64,000 nucleotides of DNA from Brachypterus glaber (Eukaryota; Arthropoda; Insecta; Coleoptera; Kateretidae): contig OY294052.1 in assembly GCA_958510825.1 (NCBI GenBank), positions 6,779,816 through 6,843,815 of the forward strand, written 5' to 3'. Made by a program: the position numbers and the translations under genes. Each line of letters opens with the position of its first letter. The stretch's first letter is position 1. The notes under the pieces are model-generated. The model had not been told where the DNA came from, did not search any database, and saw nothing but the letters and a program-made list of their open reading frames with translations. Positions 44,583 to 55,670 of the stretch are shown piece by piece.

Positions 44583-44670
44583 ATAGCTATTTTCCTAACA
44601 AGTGCTTCCGCACCTGATTGCATTTGCATATGCGTGCGGAAAGATACATCTTTCCGCACGCTCGTAAAAA
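44583..44670. repeat. Repeat with perfect 30-base hairpin, partner at 61602
   Basis: TAGCTATTTTCCTAACAAGTG is shared with 61604. At 44632-44661 a perfect hairpin has 14 base arms GCGTGCGGAAAGAT / ATCTTTCCGCACGC and a two-base loop. Confidence 0.75.
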
Positions 44671-44818
44671 AAGAATTATATATATATAGGTCCTAATCCT
44701 AAAGAATAACTGTACGAAGATAACATTCGTTGCAGCGAGGAACTGGTTTGGGAGTTATTGGACATCAAACTTGAGCAAAATTTTAGATTAAAAAAATAAT
44801 TAATAGGTAGTAAGTCAA

Positions 44819-45150
44819 TTATTATAGTTATTTATGGTACTAGTGGGTAAAGTAAGACATTGCCCATGAGAAAATTAACCTGCGAGGCGTCAGCCAAGCT
44901 GGTTAATTTTCGAGAGGGCAATATCGGTTTACCCATGAGTGCCATACAAGGTTTTATCCAATAAATAGCTTAGGAATTCATATTTTTATTAAAAATTTTA
45001 ATGACATTTACAAGAAAATAATTTGACAAGTGACAGTTGAGTGTGTAAAATAAATAATTATCCACTCAATAAAGTAAAAGCCACGCGGGGGTTATTATTA
45101 AGTTTATCTATTTAAAATAAAGCTGGTAATTGTCTTATTATCTGTATGTA
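44819..45150 (+). mobile_element. Dispersed repeat with hairpin head; inverted partner at 53991-54319
   Basis: Starts CAATTATTATAGTTATTTAT, hairpin (44845-44934) GGGTAAAGTAAGACATTGCC / GGGCAATATCGGTTTACCC with AAAATTAACCTG / GGTTAATTTT inside and loop CGAGGCGTCAGCC, then ATAAATAGCTTAGGAATTCA, AGTGACAGTTGAGTG, GTAAAAGCCACGCGGGGGTT and CTGTATGTATTGGAT. The partner copy is nearly identical in reverse. Confidence 0.82.
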
Positions 45151-45830
45151 TTGGATAAAATAATTTTTTTTAGTCCTCCTATTTACCTAGGTAGGCTCTA
45201 TTTTCTGTGAATTTTAAATTTTGCTTGTCATAAAAGATTCATAGAGCCTACAAAAATAGAAGTTACCCATTATATATTTACACCTATTTTGATAAATCAT
45301 GTATTTTTTTACTGAATAAACTTTTAACCATTTATAAAAAATTTGAAAGATATTTAGAAATATCTAACAATAGAAATTCTGGGTAGCTAAACCAAAATTC
45401 AATACACTTCTTTTCAATAAAAAATTGCCAAAAATGTGCATCTAGGTACTACTTCAGTGGTCAAAAATTTCATTCATACGCTTTTAAGTACCTCTTACCG
45501 CTCAAAGATTAAGATCAACTACAATGAGTTGTAGATTTTTTAACTGTAAAGAATTCTTTAGGTAGTATACAATTTCTTTTTGCGGATATATTTTCAGTAT
45601 TACATACAAACATTTTTTTCTTAAAAATATTTAAATGACAGGTAAGTATTGTGTTGGAAACTGGTTAGGCAGAAAACTATTTTTTAAGCTGAACAAAATA
45701 GAAAAATACGTTAAATATTCACCATCCTAACAAACTTTTTATGTAAAAATATTTTAAAATTAACCTTTTCACTGTCATCAGGGCCGTAACCAGAAAAAAT
45801 CTAGGGGGGTTAGCCCCCAGGGTAAAAAAA
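45151..45830. other. Spacer
   Basis: At 45779 CAGGGCCGTAACCAGAAAAA with a GGGGGG block is terminus-like and joins the next repeat. Nothing else seen. Confidence 0.45.
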
Positions 45831-45957
45831 AGAGTTATTAATTAAAAACCTTATTTTTATTACAATTTTAAAAGTTCTCTTAGGATTCGTTTCCGGACCT
45901 ATGTTACTATGCTAGTTTTTCATGTTTTGTGATGTGGAATTGTCCCCTTTATTTTTC
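45831..45957 (-). repeat. Arm of the TTCTACATC palindrome family
   Basis: TTATTAATTAAAAACCTTAT, TTTTATTACAATTTTAAA, GGATTCGTTTCCGGACC and TGTGGAATTGTCCCCTTT match the right arm of the 51029-51760 element in order. Confidence 0.7.
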
Positions 45958-46054
45958 GACATATGACTGCAAACACCGTGTATATAAGCTGGAGAGCAGA
46001 TTCATATTATGGCCCCATGAAAAGAAAAAAACGCAATACATTATCCACAATCCA

Positions 46055-46079
46055 CATGCGCACATATCTTCACGGCTTG
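46055..46079 (+). mobile_element. Solo terminus CTTCACGGCTTGTT
   Basis: CACATATCTTCACGGCTTGTT preceded by ACGCAATACATTATCCA, which also precedes the terminus at 63358. Decayed copy or composite end. Confidence 0.65.
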
Positions 46080-46114
46080 TTAGAAATATATTTTCATGGG
46101 CATGATTTAGATTA

Positions 46115-46629
46115 GGGGCTGTCCATATATTACGTAACGCAATTTTTCACAAAAATTAAAACTAAATATTAGTTATTTTTCCATGGACAAGTCATGTGTG
46201 TTTCCAAGTCTACGAAAGGCATTACAGATCGTTCTGGTTCTTGAGTGTTTGTTAGACATTGGCTGAGGTACACATTGGTGTTCTGTGAGTACACATTTCG
46301 CGAGAAAATGTATCATCGCCGATGATTCATCGGCAAGATCACGCAAGAACAGGGCCGTAAGATTTTTTTTTAATATCAATGTCAACAGTTTTTTTACTGA
46401 TTACAATATTATTTAAATATGCATAGTTTCGTCAATTTTTGTGTGAAAAAGGAAATTAGGGGCCACTAAATAGTAATTTATATTGAAATAAAAATACAAC
46501 TGCTAAGCTTAGGAAATAAACATTAAATTCCGTTACGTAACGTTTACCTAGACCCCCCCCCGCCACAAACTGTAACAATTTCTCTGACCCCCCCCCCCTA
46601 GGCGCGTTACGTAATATATGGACAGCCCC
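46115..46629. mobile_element. GGGGCTGTCCATAT TIR element with TTA duplication
   Basis: Ends GGGGCTGTCCATATATTACG then TAACGC, and GCGTTACGTAATATATGGAC then AGCCCC: 26 base exact inverted termini. TTA on both sides (46112-46114, 46630-46632). Inside the right end are poly-C runs with CTGTAACAATTTCTC. 515 bp. The 70-codon minus frame (46173-46385) has no DDE motif. PIF/Harbinger-type by its duplication. Confidence 0.88.
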
Positions 46630-47989
46630 TTATTGAGTTGTTCTTTAAAAAAAACTGAGATACCCATCTTTTTAAACGATATAATTTTCTATATACGTGG
46701 TCTGGAATAAATATGTTTAACAAATCTCTCTTTTTATGTCAAAAGAAAAAATTTAAGATATCTGATTTTAAAAATCATTCCAGACAGCTGAGTCTTTACT
46801 ATCTTGATGGTAAAATATTTAACAATAGATGAAGCAGTTTTAATTTTTTGAACTAAATTGATAAAAAACTGGTCAAATATTAAGAAAAACTAATAAACTT
46901 GTAATTTTAACGCAAAACTTTATATTATATTATTATTATATTATATATATTTGCTAATTTTGCTACAGTTTTCTTTACTTTTAAAAACAAGAGATGGTAC
47001 TGCATGTGCTCATTTTAACACTTGATACGGAATATTCATATCTATCTAGAGCTAGAATAGATTCATTCTGTGTTTGAAAAGTGTGTGTATTTGCTTACAT
47101 TCCAAAGCAGTCGTAGAAATAATATATTTTGGCGTATGAAGTTGACATTTACGTAGCTTAGATATTAAAGTTAAATGCTATTATTTTGAAAGTAATATTT
47201 TCTGTGTATAATTTTGAATTTAAAACATATATATTTCCACTTGAGATAGAACGTGCCTGTTTTTTACATTCTTTTTTTTTGGCAGGAAGTGGTGATTTAT
47301 TTAACTGAAAGAAAATGAGGGTATACTTTTTTTGAGAGCAGGTTATCCATTTTTTACACATGTTAAACAAGTGTTTTGTAGATTTATTTTGCTAAAAACA
47401 ATGTTTACTTTGGATTAAAAAGTTACAGCTTTTAGATATTCTCCTTTTAACAGCACTCAAGCTGGAAGATTATTTGATGGTAGATATGACCAAAGCGTCG
47501 CGGTGCGGCGCGAAGGCGGCACTTCTAAAGATAAAGAATATTATTTATTCATAATCATACAGTCCTTAATATGCATTATAAAAAGTTGCAAAATCTATGA
47601 TTTTTGTTTACTTCTTTTAAATTTAAAAAAGCTTTGTATTTTTAACCAAGGTTAGAAATGAATTCATATCTAACCTGCTTTTTAGCTTTTGCTTATACCT
47701 CACAGATAGCGAAACTATCGCCTTGTCTGTAAACAGTTGAAGTTTGCGAATAAAATAACCTAACATTTTTGTTTATTTCTACGAAAAACAATAAGAATAC
47801 CTATTTATTTATATATTATATAGTTATTTGGTTCATACAGAGACTTATAATAGGAAATTACAACGAGCCACTTATTTAAATTATTATTTAGTTGAAATTT
47901 ATAGTGACGTTAAAATCTGCAAAATTTCTGTAGAAGATCATTAAAATGGCGAATTTTACGAGGTAATGTGTTATTTATTTATGCTTGTG
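46630..47989. other. Spacer
   Basis: AT-rich. A short GC-rich patch GCGTCGCGGTGCGGCGCGAA lies near 47494. Nothing else recognised. Confidence 0.45.
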
Positions 47990-48115
47990 AATAAAATTAT
48001 GTTCTAAACACATAAGAAAATGACATTTCCAACTCTCAAGTTGCTAATTTGGCCTAGGCTACGCCTCAGCTAAATAGCATCTCTCGAGTTGGAAATGTTT
48101 CATTTTCTTATTAGG
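47990..48115. repeat. Hairpin with GCCTAGGCTACGCCTCAGC loop
   Basis: Stem AAGAAAATGACATTTCCAAC / GTTGGAAATGTTTCATTTTC (48013-48111), then CTCTCAAG / CTCTCGAG and TTGCTA / TAGCA. The loop is of the same type as at 44886 and 58150. Confidence 0.75.
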
Positions 48116-48804
48116 TTAGAAATATACTATATTTGCACCAAGGTAAGCTTGATTTGGAAATAAAAGTCCTAATTTCAATTTTTTTCATTTATTTAAGCTA
48201 TCCTTTAAGTATGCATCTATGTATATTATCTGTGAAATATCAGTTTTGTTACACGTGTCTAAAAACTACCATTTTTACCCAAAAATAGCTTTTTCTGAAA
48301 TAAATATGGTTTTTATAATAAAAATAACCGTTCGTGCCAGACGCGTGTTTCAATTATATGTCAAATTTTTGTGAGGGGAGAACCAAAAAAATACGCGTCA
48401 TTTGAAAAAGGTGCATACAAGTTTTAGTTAGGGGAACTAAAATAAATTAGTAGGGAGGATGTTGAGATATTTTTAAACACGCTAATTCTTTTTTTAGGTT
48501 CTTTTTTTTGTATTTTTTAAGGTCATGTAACAGATCAAGTGGGAAATGATTTTTTAATTGTGTGTTAAAAATAGGGAGAGTGTTTTTTTAGGCTAAACGT
48601 TACAGGTTGATGTTTTTTATATTTTTTTACAGGTTGCTTAACTTATTTTCAGATTTGTAAATGTTATATTTAGCATTTTGAAAACATAAGGTTATTTTAA
48701 AGTATAGTAAGCTTTTGAAAAAAAAATAGAGTGGCCTAAATATAATGCAAAAAAACGCAATTTCTTATAGAAACTACTGCATTTGAAATAGAGTAAATAA
48801 TTTT
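48116..48804. other. Spacer
   Basis: T-rich unique sequence. No feature recognised. Confidence 0.45.
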
Positions 48805-49490
48805 AAGGAGATATTCTACAACAGAAAATATGACAAAAATGTGTGCTAAGGGAGCTAAGCCGGTTTTTATTTAATAACTTAGGAACCCTTTGAGATATAG
48901 CAACGAGGTTCTGCATGTGAACTAATCTTAAGAGGACCCATTTTAGTATGTTATCTTCATGTACTTATTTTAACCAGGGGTGTGCGTAACGGGGGACCTT
49001 ATCAGTTTTTTGTCCAAACTTTTTTCTGTGTTTTTATGGTTTTATTTTTGGAAAATAATTCCTCTAGTCGAAACACATAAAAAAATATTCTTGTTGTAAT
49101 ACTAAAATTTCACGTTTCGAGGACGAAAAATTAAATACTAAAATGTTGACAACGAAAATTTCAATGATTCAGGGTGAATGTACATTGAAAACTAAAAAAA
49201 AATCTTATTTATAGGTACTTCCAAAATTCAAACTTAATGGAGCTATGGTCTCCTAAAAATGCATCATTTTTAAAGGGCCATAGTAGCTTTAAAACGATTT
49301 TTCGACCCAAATGTGTAAAAACTTTTTTCTTAGTTTTGATATAGCCCTGCATCATTGGTTTTTAACATTTTAGTATCTAATTTTTTGTCCTTCAAACGTG
49401 AAATTTCACCTTCAAATGATTTTTTCTCGAAAACGGTTAAACCCGCAGTATTACAATAAGCTAAGGAGCTAAGGAATCAAGTTCCAAAAA
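48805..49490. mobile_element. Partly palindromic TTCTACATC-family element
   Basis: Left end TTAAGGAGATATTCTACAAC, recurrent module at 48873-48920, ACCAGGGGTGTGCG at 48974. A palindrome follows with GAAATTTCACGTTTCGAGG-like text at 49107 and inverted at 49401-49415, and AAATACTAAAATGTTGAC / TTAACATTTTAGTATCTAAT, centred near 49255. Confidence 0.6.
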
Positions 49491-51026
49491 TAAAATTATT
49501 CTACTACCCTTCCAGATCAGCAACATCATATTTTTTTTTTTGATTTTCAAGAATATATTGTACAAAAAATATTGTTATACCTCTGAACTTTAAAGCTGAA
49601 TGTAACAACCTTTCATACATGAATTGAAATAAAAAGTGCCTATATGACAAATGTCCCTTCCCAGCAAAAACGACCAAAAATTTGACCATGAAACCGTTAA
49701 TATATCAAAAATAGTAAAACGTAAGGATTTTTTTTCCGAAAAAATCGAATCTATTAAAACACAATGGCTTCCGCTCGTGTCCATAGGGCCAATAAATAAA
49801 ATATCGGTGACAATCTACATTCGCTGGGGCAGTATCCTAGATCCTTTGTGTGCCAGCACATGTACCAGGTGGCTGGACACGGCACCCGTGCTCAAACAAA
49901 CTTAATTTTATTTGATTTTAGAGATTTTATAAAAATTTAGTAGGCAAAATTTTAACTCTTGGCAAAAAAGGCCTTTGTTATAAATTTCAAGATATAAAAT
50001 ATATTTTTTTTCAATACAGTGCAATGTATTTCCACGTTTTCATCTACGGTATAAATAAGTACAAGGTCCTTTTTGGTACACATATAATTTTACAGCATGA
50101 CTACGATTTTAGACATCCTTTCTTTTTCAAATTTCACCTGGATTTTACTTAAAAGGGGTAATTTTTGTTTTGTAGCGAAATTTGATACAATCCTTTTTGC
50201 AAAATCTGCAGATGGCGAAAAACCTTCATATTTCAGAAAAACAGGTTATTTGAATGATTTTTACCTAATTTCGGGCAGATGTTAATTTTTATTTGAAATA
50301 AGGCATTTATGATTTGACAACTCAAGAATAGAGTGCTCTCGTTCTTAATATTTCACTAAAGTAAATATAATAAAAAACAAAAAAAAATCTTAAAATAAAG
50401 TTTTTAAATATGCTTCTCTTATATAGTTTGACGCACGGATCTGTGGCTAGGGGAAATATGTTTGGAATGTGTGTGCAAGTGGGAGACCCGTTGTAGGCAC
50501 GCACGCCTTACAACGCTCTTGACGGAAAGAATAGAGCGCGAATGATGCCTCCCCCTTTCGTCGGAGACTTTCTTTCATGCGGAGAACTATAATAAGGATA
50601 ATACGAGTCTAATGCAAATTTTGAAAAAAAAATCGAAATAATTTTTGTTACAGGACCTTTCGAATAACAAAAACTCAACGCGTTCTTGAAATATAGTAGT
50701 GTAAATATGTTTTGCAAGTCGCTTGCAACTTTAATACGACTATAGTGGAAGACTTTGGTTTAGGCAAGTATCGCTTTGTGGGTGTATATCGATTTTATTC
50801 CGATAGCTTTAATAATAACGCCAAAAAACGATTGATCGGTCTTAGCTGAGACACCCTGTGTATAATTTTTTTAATTCGAAAAGGCTCTTAAAAAAATAAT
50901 TGCTATAATATGTGTGGAACGTGGGTACTCGTGGAGTGGGGAAAAAGAAACAATTTTGGTTAAATTCTGGAAAAGTTAAATTTTTTGAAACTTACTAACA
51001 AATTAATTATTACTTTAAATGTAATA
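49491..51026. other. Spacer
   Basis: Several small frames (49504-49905, 50097-50285, 50508-50717), none with a recognisable motif or family resemblance. No repeat identified. Confidence 0.4.
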
Positions 51027-51028
51027 TA

Positions 51029-51760
51029 CAGGGTGATCCATAACTGGCATGCCAAAATTTAAGAGGTGATTCTACATCCAAAAATATGAAAAAAAGTTTC
51101 TATAAAGGTTGGTCCGGAAATGAGCCCTAAGGCAGCTACGGCCCTTCGAAGATGACGTATTGAATGGGGAACAAAAAAAAGCACCAATAAAATTTTAATG
51201 CTGCAGGGTGATTCTTCATTTAAAACTGAGCAAAAAAGTATTATACACCAAAACACCTAAATTTAATATTAAAGGAGTAATAGCCTTTTAAAAAGTAACG
51301 TTTGTGGTGGCACAAAATGTTACTTCCTCTTAATTGCATTTTTTTTTGATAACGGTTGCTCCTACAGTGTTACACTATATGATATTTTATATGTATTTTT
51401 ACTCTAGAAATCTATATTTTTTACAACAAATCCAAAAAACATACACATAGAAAAGTTTGGGGCAAAAATGTTTTAAGCCTCATATATTTTGTCCGTCTGG
51501 GCACGCCTCTGGATAAATTAAAAAAATAAATTAACATAAACTTATTGCCCTTATTAATACTAGTATACATGCAAAAGCTCGCCGCTCTAGCTTAAACGGT
51601 ACCCGAGTTATTAATTAAAAACCTTATTTTTATTACAATTTTAAAGGGCCCTAGATCCCTTAGGGCTCATTTCCGGACCAACCTTTATATGAACTTTTTT
51701 TATATTTTTGGATCTAGAATCACCTCTTAAATTTTGGCATGCCAGTTATGGATCACCCTG
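51029..51760. mobile_element. 732 bp fold-back element with TA duplication
   Basis: Ends CAGGGTGATCCATAACTGGC and GCCAGTTATGGATCACCCTG are exact inverted termini, with TA on both sides (51027-51028, 51761-51762). Mirror blocks: ATGCCAAAATTTAAGAGGTG / CACCTCTTAAATTTTGGCAT, AAGGTTGGTCCGGAAATGAG / CTCATTTCCGGACCAACCTT. The centre has CCGTCTGGGCACGCCTCTGG and a module copy. TA and CAGGGTG ends point to Tc1/mariner mobilisation. No coding capacity. Confidence 0.88.
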
Positions 51761-51762
51761 TA

Positions 51763-52427
51763 TCTAAATTTTTAGAAAAAAATCTAATCCAGGATTGTAA
51801 AATCCTTCCGTGCTTTTAGGAAGGACCTCGGGAAGGACGCACTAAAATAGGACATCCCTCCTAATTCAGAACGGTTGGCAACCCTTGTGTTGTACAGTAC
51901 AATATAGCCATTTTGAATACATTTTTAGGGAAAAAATGCTTTCTTGTTTCCTGTTCTTTTTAATAAACGAAAAAGGGAAGTGTGCTAGCACGAACGCATC
52001 AATTGAAGGGTCCTAAAAATTCACGTTTGGTATAAAAAATTAAGGAGGGTCTAATATTGTAATAATACATAATATTATTCCATAAAACTCACATAAGGGT
52101 GTTTTATCTATAAATAGGGGAAACGATTTTTTATTATACTTATATTGCTGTTTCAAAATTTTGCGAACTATTTATTTTTCTTATAATTTGAAGATGTGAC
52201 AGGGGCGAATTCACGCGGGGGGGGGGGGGGATAATGGAGGTAATTACTCCAGGCTAAAATAATAATTGTAAAATTTGTAGGAAAATATTATTTTCTAAAT
52301 GCGCATTTTTCGTTTGGACTTTTTCCAAACCACCCTGAGGTTGAAGTTTCCTTCCCAGAAAAAGCAGTAAGGGGCGCAAAAACGAGCTCTTTTAAGGTAT
52401 ATATTGTGTTCAACCTTTAAATTCGTA
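51763..52427. other. Spacer with poly-G tract
   Basis: A run of 14 or more G at about 52216-52230. No gene recognised. Confidence 0.45.
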
Positions 52428-52790
52428 AAAGTTTTGGCCGCGGCGCTAGAGGTTTATTACATTTTTGTGAAATTTAGAATTGAATATACCTGCGGTTTCC
52501 TCGCATTTTTGTGAAATTTTGAATAATAAAACTGTTTAAAAAATTAAAATAGAGTGTAAATAAGTTTGTAAAAATTTTCGCCTGTTGCACTAGGGGCTTT
52601 TTTATTTTAATTTTTTTATTTAAGATTTAAAGCTTAAGGGTGAAATTCGTGAATATTTTCGCCTGCGGCGCTAGAGCTTTCTTGAATTTTAGTGAAATTT
52701 AGAATAATAAAACTGTTTAGAAATTAAAATCAGACCATCAAGTTTGTAAAAATTTTCACCTGTGGCACTGGGGCCTTTTACCGTTTTTTT
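52428..52790 (+). repeat. Tandem TTTTCGCCTGCGGCGCTAG units
   Basis: Four irregular units with AATTCGTAAAAGTTTT, CGCCTGCGGCGCTAGAG, TTTTGTGAAATTTAGAAT and AATAAAACTGTTTA. Related words occur at 32745, 33400 and three times at 56480-56720. Confidence 0.75.
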
Positions 52791-52843
52791 TAATTTAAGA
52801 CTGTATACACCCTTGGGTGGCATCAGAACAGAAACCTGCAGCT

Positions 52844-52943
52844 ACCCTGATTAATATTAATATTATTAATCAGGGTCATCATCATCATCAGAAGTGGTGT
52901 GGTGTAATAGCCACGGCACTGAGACCTGAGATCCATTGTGCAT
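52844..52943. repeat. 33-base palindrome, (CAT)n and tRNA-like start before the gap
   Basis: ACCCTGATTAATATTAATAT continuing to AATCAGGGT at 52876 is a near-perfect palindrome; (CAT)4 follows. GTGGTGTGGTGTAATAGCC at 52893 resembles an A box and could begin another SINE, cut off by the gap. Confidence 0.4.
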
Positions 52944-53143
52944 NNNNNNNNNNNNNNNNNNNNNNNNNNNNNNNNNNNNNNNNNNNNNNNNNNNNNNNNN
53001 NNNNNNNNNNNNNNNNNNNNNNNNNNNNNNNNNNNNNNNNNNNNNNNNNNNNNNNNNNNNNNNNNNNNNNNNNNNNNNNNNNNNNNNNNNNNNNNNNNNN
53101 NNNNNNNNNNNNNNNNNNNNNNNNNNNNNNNNNNNNNNNNNNN
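52944..53143. other. Assembly gap, 200 N
   Basis: Exactly 200 unknown bases, a conventional placeholder length. True distance unknown. Frames crossing it are artefacts. Confidence 0.98.
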
Positions 53144-53256
53144 TCTTATTGAACTGTATACGTTGGTACATCTATGATGCTACAATAAAATACGTTCCAT
53201 GTGGATACGCAACTATGCTAGATGGTCATTCGCCCGAAGTGAACGGTATTTATTTC

Positions 53257-53660
53257 AATAGAGCTCTCTACAACTAGAATAATGAAACAAAAGACGTCTA
53301 CCCTATCTCTATCTCATTTGTGCTACACTTTCCAGCCAACCAAATAAATACTGTATTTGTTTTTCATACAACAAATACAGTATTTATTTGGTTGGCCGGA
53401 AAGTGTAGCAGTGAGCGAACATAGCTAATGTGAATCTGTAGAATAAGATAATTCTACTAAAATTGAGATGGCGCCAGTAATTTCTTTAATAAAAATAAAT
53501 AGTTACACTTTTCGCCCGGCCAAGTAAATATTGTATTTGTTCAACAAAGAACAAATATAGAATTTGTTTGGTTGGGTGGAAGTGGGAGTGTATGTATGTC
53601 TTCTATCCTTTTTGGGTAGAACTTTTGTCCCTGTCTAATCTAACGGGATAAATCTCCATT
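53257..53660 (-). mobile_element. Twin-hairpin MITE, copy 4
   Basis: AATAGAGCTCTCTACAAC to AAATCTCCATT. Nearly identical to copy 2 at 15804, including the perfect main hairpin (~53325-53410), but lacks a few bases (GCGGCACGAAC shortened to GCGAAC). Confidence 0.88.
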
Positions 53661-53990
53661 ATTACAGTCGTGATATAATGTTCAAAATACCTACCTAATC
53701 TAGTAGCTTTGAACTGAACTAAAGACTTCAATTTTGGACCATAGGTAACTTATAAGTTATAAGTTATAACAATGTCATTAAGCATCACAGCTTTAAGCTA
53801 AAGATTTTACCCTATAAAAATGCATTGAAATGTATTGAAACCAGGGATGACACGAGGGGGGAGGGGGCAATAGGTCAAAAACTGAATAGTAAGAATTTCC
53901 CAACTGTTTACCCTGCAGAAAAGCTATACCACTGACGGAAAATATTGACTACAAAAAAAAAGGTCCTTACCTATGATAAAAGCTTAATCC
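53661..53990. other. Spacer
   Basis: Contains a short ACTTATAAGTTATAAGTTAT word near 53749. Otherwise unremarkable. Confidence 0.45.
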
Positions 53991-54319
53991 AATACATACA
54001 GATAATAAGACAATTACCAGCTTTATTTTAAATAGATAAACTCAATAATAACCCCCGCGTGGCTTTTACTTTATTGAGTGGATAATTATTTATTTTACCC
54101 ACTCAACTGTCACTTGTCAAATTATTTTCTTGTAAATATCATTAAAATTTTTAATAAAAATATGAATTCCTAAGCTATTTATTGGATAAAACCTTGTATG
54201 GAACTCATGGGTAAACCGATATTGCCCTCTCGAAAATTAACCTGCTTGGCTGACACCTCCCAGGTTAATTTTCTCATGGGCAATATCTTACTTTACCCAC
54301 TAGTACCATAAATAACTAT
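53991..54319 (-). mobile_element. Dispersed repeat with hairpin head; inverted partner of 44819-45150
   Basis: ATCCAATACATACAGATAAT through ACCCCCGCGTGGCTTTTAC, CACTCAACTGTCACTTGTCA, TTATTGGATAAAACCTTGTA and the hairpin GGGTAAACCGATATTGCCC / GGGCAATATCTTACTTTACCC to ATAAATAACTATGA. Very high identity with the other copy suggests recent movement. Confidence 0.82.
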
Positions 54320-54395
54320 GACCCATGACGAAAATTTTGATGACAAAAAGTCCTTGCGCCTCTACGAACTTTTCAAAAATTACAACTTTTTTTAG

Positions 54396-54640
54396 CCTAA
54401 AACACAACTTTTTTTCTCGACAAAAAAAGTTCATGACTAAAAAAAAAAAAAAAAGTCCCACACATTCTCAAAATCAAAACTCAAAAAAAGTTCATGAAAA
54501 AAAAAGGTCTCACACATTCTCAAACTAAAAGCTCAAAAAAAAAGTTCATGACAAAAAAAAAAGGTCCCACACATTCTCAAAATCAAAAAAAAAGTTAATG
54601 ACTAAAAAAAAAGGTCCCAGCCTTTCTTAAAAAAAAATAA
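54396..54640 (+). repeat. Tandem AAAAAGTTCATGAC array
   Basis: Four ~60 base units: AAAAAGTTCATGACTAAAAA, then GGTCCCACACATTCTCAAAA, then TCAAAACTC. Poly-A lengths vary. Confidence 0.8.
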
Positions 54641-55117
54641 TAAAAGTTATCCTTAAATTAGACCTAAGACCTAAGCCTAAGCCATAAAATTAGTTTTCCC
54701 ATAATTAAAAATTTATTATTTTACCATGGAATATGCAACTTTTATGTTTTTAGTCCATGAAATATGAAACTTTTTTGATTTCAATATAGGTGGGGGGGAG
54801 GCCCTGCGAGGACTTCATAACACAGAGGCTTATCTACTACATACACACTCTCGCCAAAACTCTTGCCCCCCTTTCCCCCCATTTAATTTGAAACGTAAAC
54901 AAAAATTATTCTAACACGTATGTGGGTTTATTTCTATATTTATTGAAATGTTTTTAAAACATTGTTTTGTCATATGTAAGGTTATTTTCATGGAATGAGT
55001 ACAATGTACTCAGTACATGGCCAGGAATTAAATTTAAATAATTGTATCAGTTAATTTTTATTGAAAAAAAATCGAAGTTGTCACAAAATGTGAGAAACAA
55101 AGATGTCAATAACCAGT
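54641..55117. other. Spacer
   Basis: 54720-54800 and 55480-55650 share ATGAAATATGCAACTTTT and TTGATTTCAATATAGGTGGG with G runs, a local repeat pair. Nothing else. Confidence 0.45.
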
Positions 55118-55345
55118 ATGCCCAAAAACATTATTCAACCAATGGTCCTTCCATTGGGGAACGAAATTGGAGATAATTTCATTTTTATGGACGATAAAGC
55201 CACTCCCAACCACACAAGAAGGGTTACCAATTTGCTACAGCAAGGGAATGTTCAAAGAATGAATTAGCCAGCAAACTCACCTGACATGAGTCGTTGTGAC
55301 AACGTGCGAAATGTGCTAGCACATTTAGCTAAAAAAGGTCACAAA
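55118..55345 (+). pseudogene. Tc1/mariner transposase catalytic-domain fragment
   Basis: Frame from 55118 reads IIQPMVLPLGNEIGDNFIFM, then DDKATPNHTRRV, TNLLQQGNVQRMN, a TAG stop at 55266-55268, then PANSPDMSRCDNVRNVLAHL. These align with the second-Asp segment (FMxDNAxPHxAR) and the WPAxSPDLNPIEHxW block of Tc1-type DDE transposases. The stop stands where the family has Trp, so TGG became TAG. The catalytic third acid region is decayed (CDNVRN). Only about 75 codons survive, with no helix-turn-helix part or TIR nearby. Confidence 0.85.
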
Positions 55346-55670
55346 AATTACAACTTTTTTTCCTCGACTAAAAAAAGGTAATGAATAAAAAAAAAGGTCC
55401 CATCCTTTCTCAAAAAAAAAATATATATATATATTTTTAATACATGAAATTTACCAAAATTAAAAATGTATTATTTTATTATGTTTATCTATGAAATATG
55501 CAATTTTTTTATTCTAAGGTTTAAAAATCCCAACTTTTATATTTAAAACTTTTTTTCCCAAAATTAAAAATTTATAATTTTTTTTAACCCATGAAATATG
55601 CAACTTTTATGTTTTTAATCCAAGAAATATGCAACTTTTTTGATTTCAATATAGGTGGGGGGGGGGAGGC
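55346..55670. repeat. Poly-A and GGTCCCATCC repeat remnants
   Basis: AGGTCCCATCCTTTCTC and a short (AT)n tract near 55425, then the ATGAAATATGCAAC repeat noted above and a G run at 55655-55667. Confidence 0.5.

Noticed and set aside
46173..46385. 70-codon frame inside the GGGGCTGTCC element
   Set aside because: No DDE or HTH motif; element is non-autonomous.
52817..53277. Frames crossing the N run
   Set aside because: Artefacts of translating 200 unknown bases.
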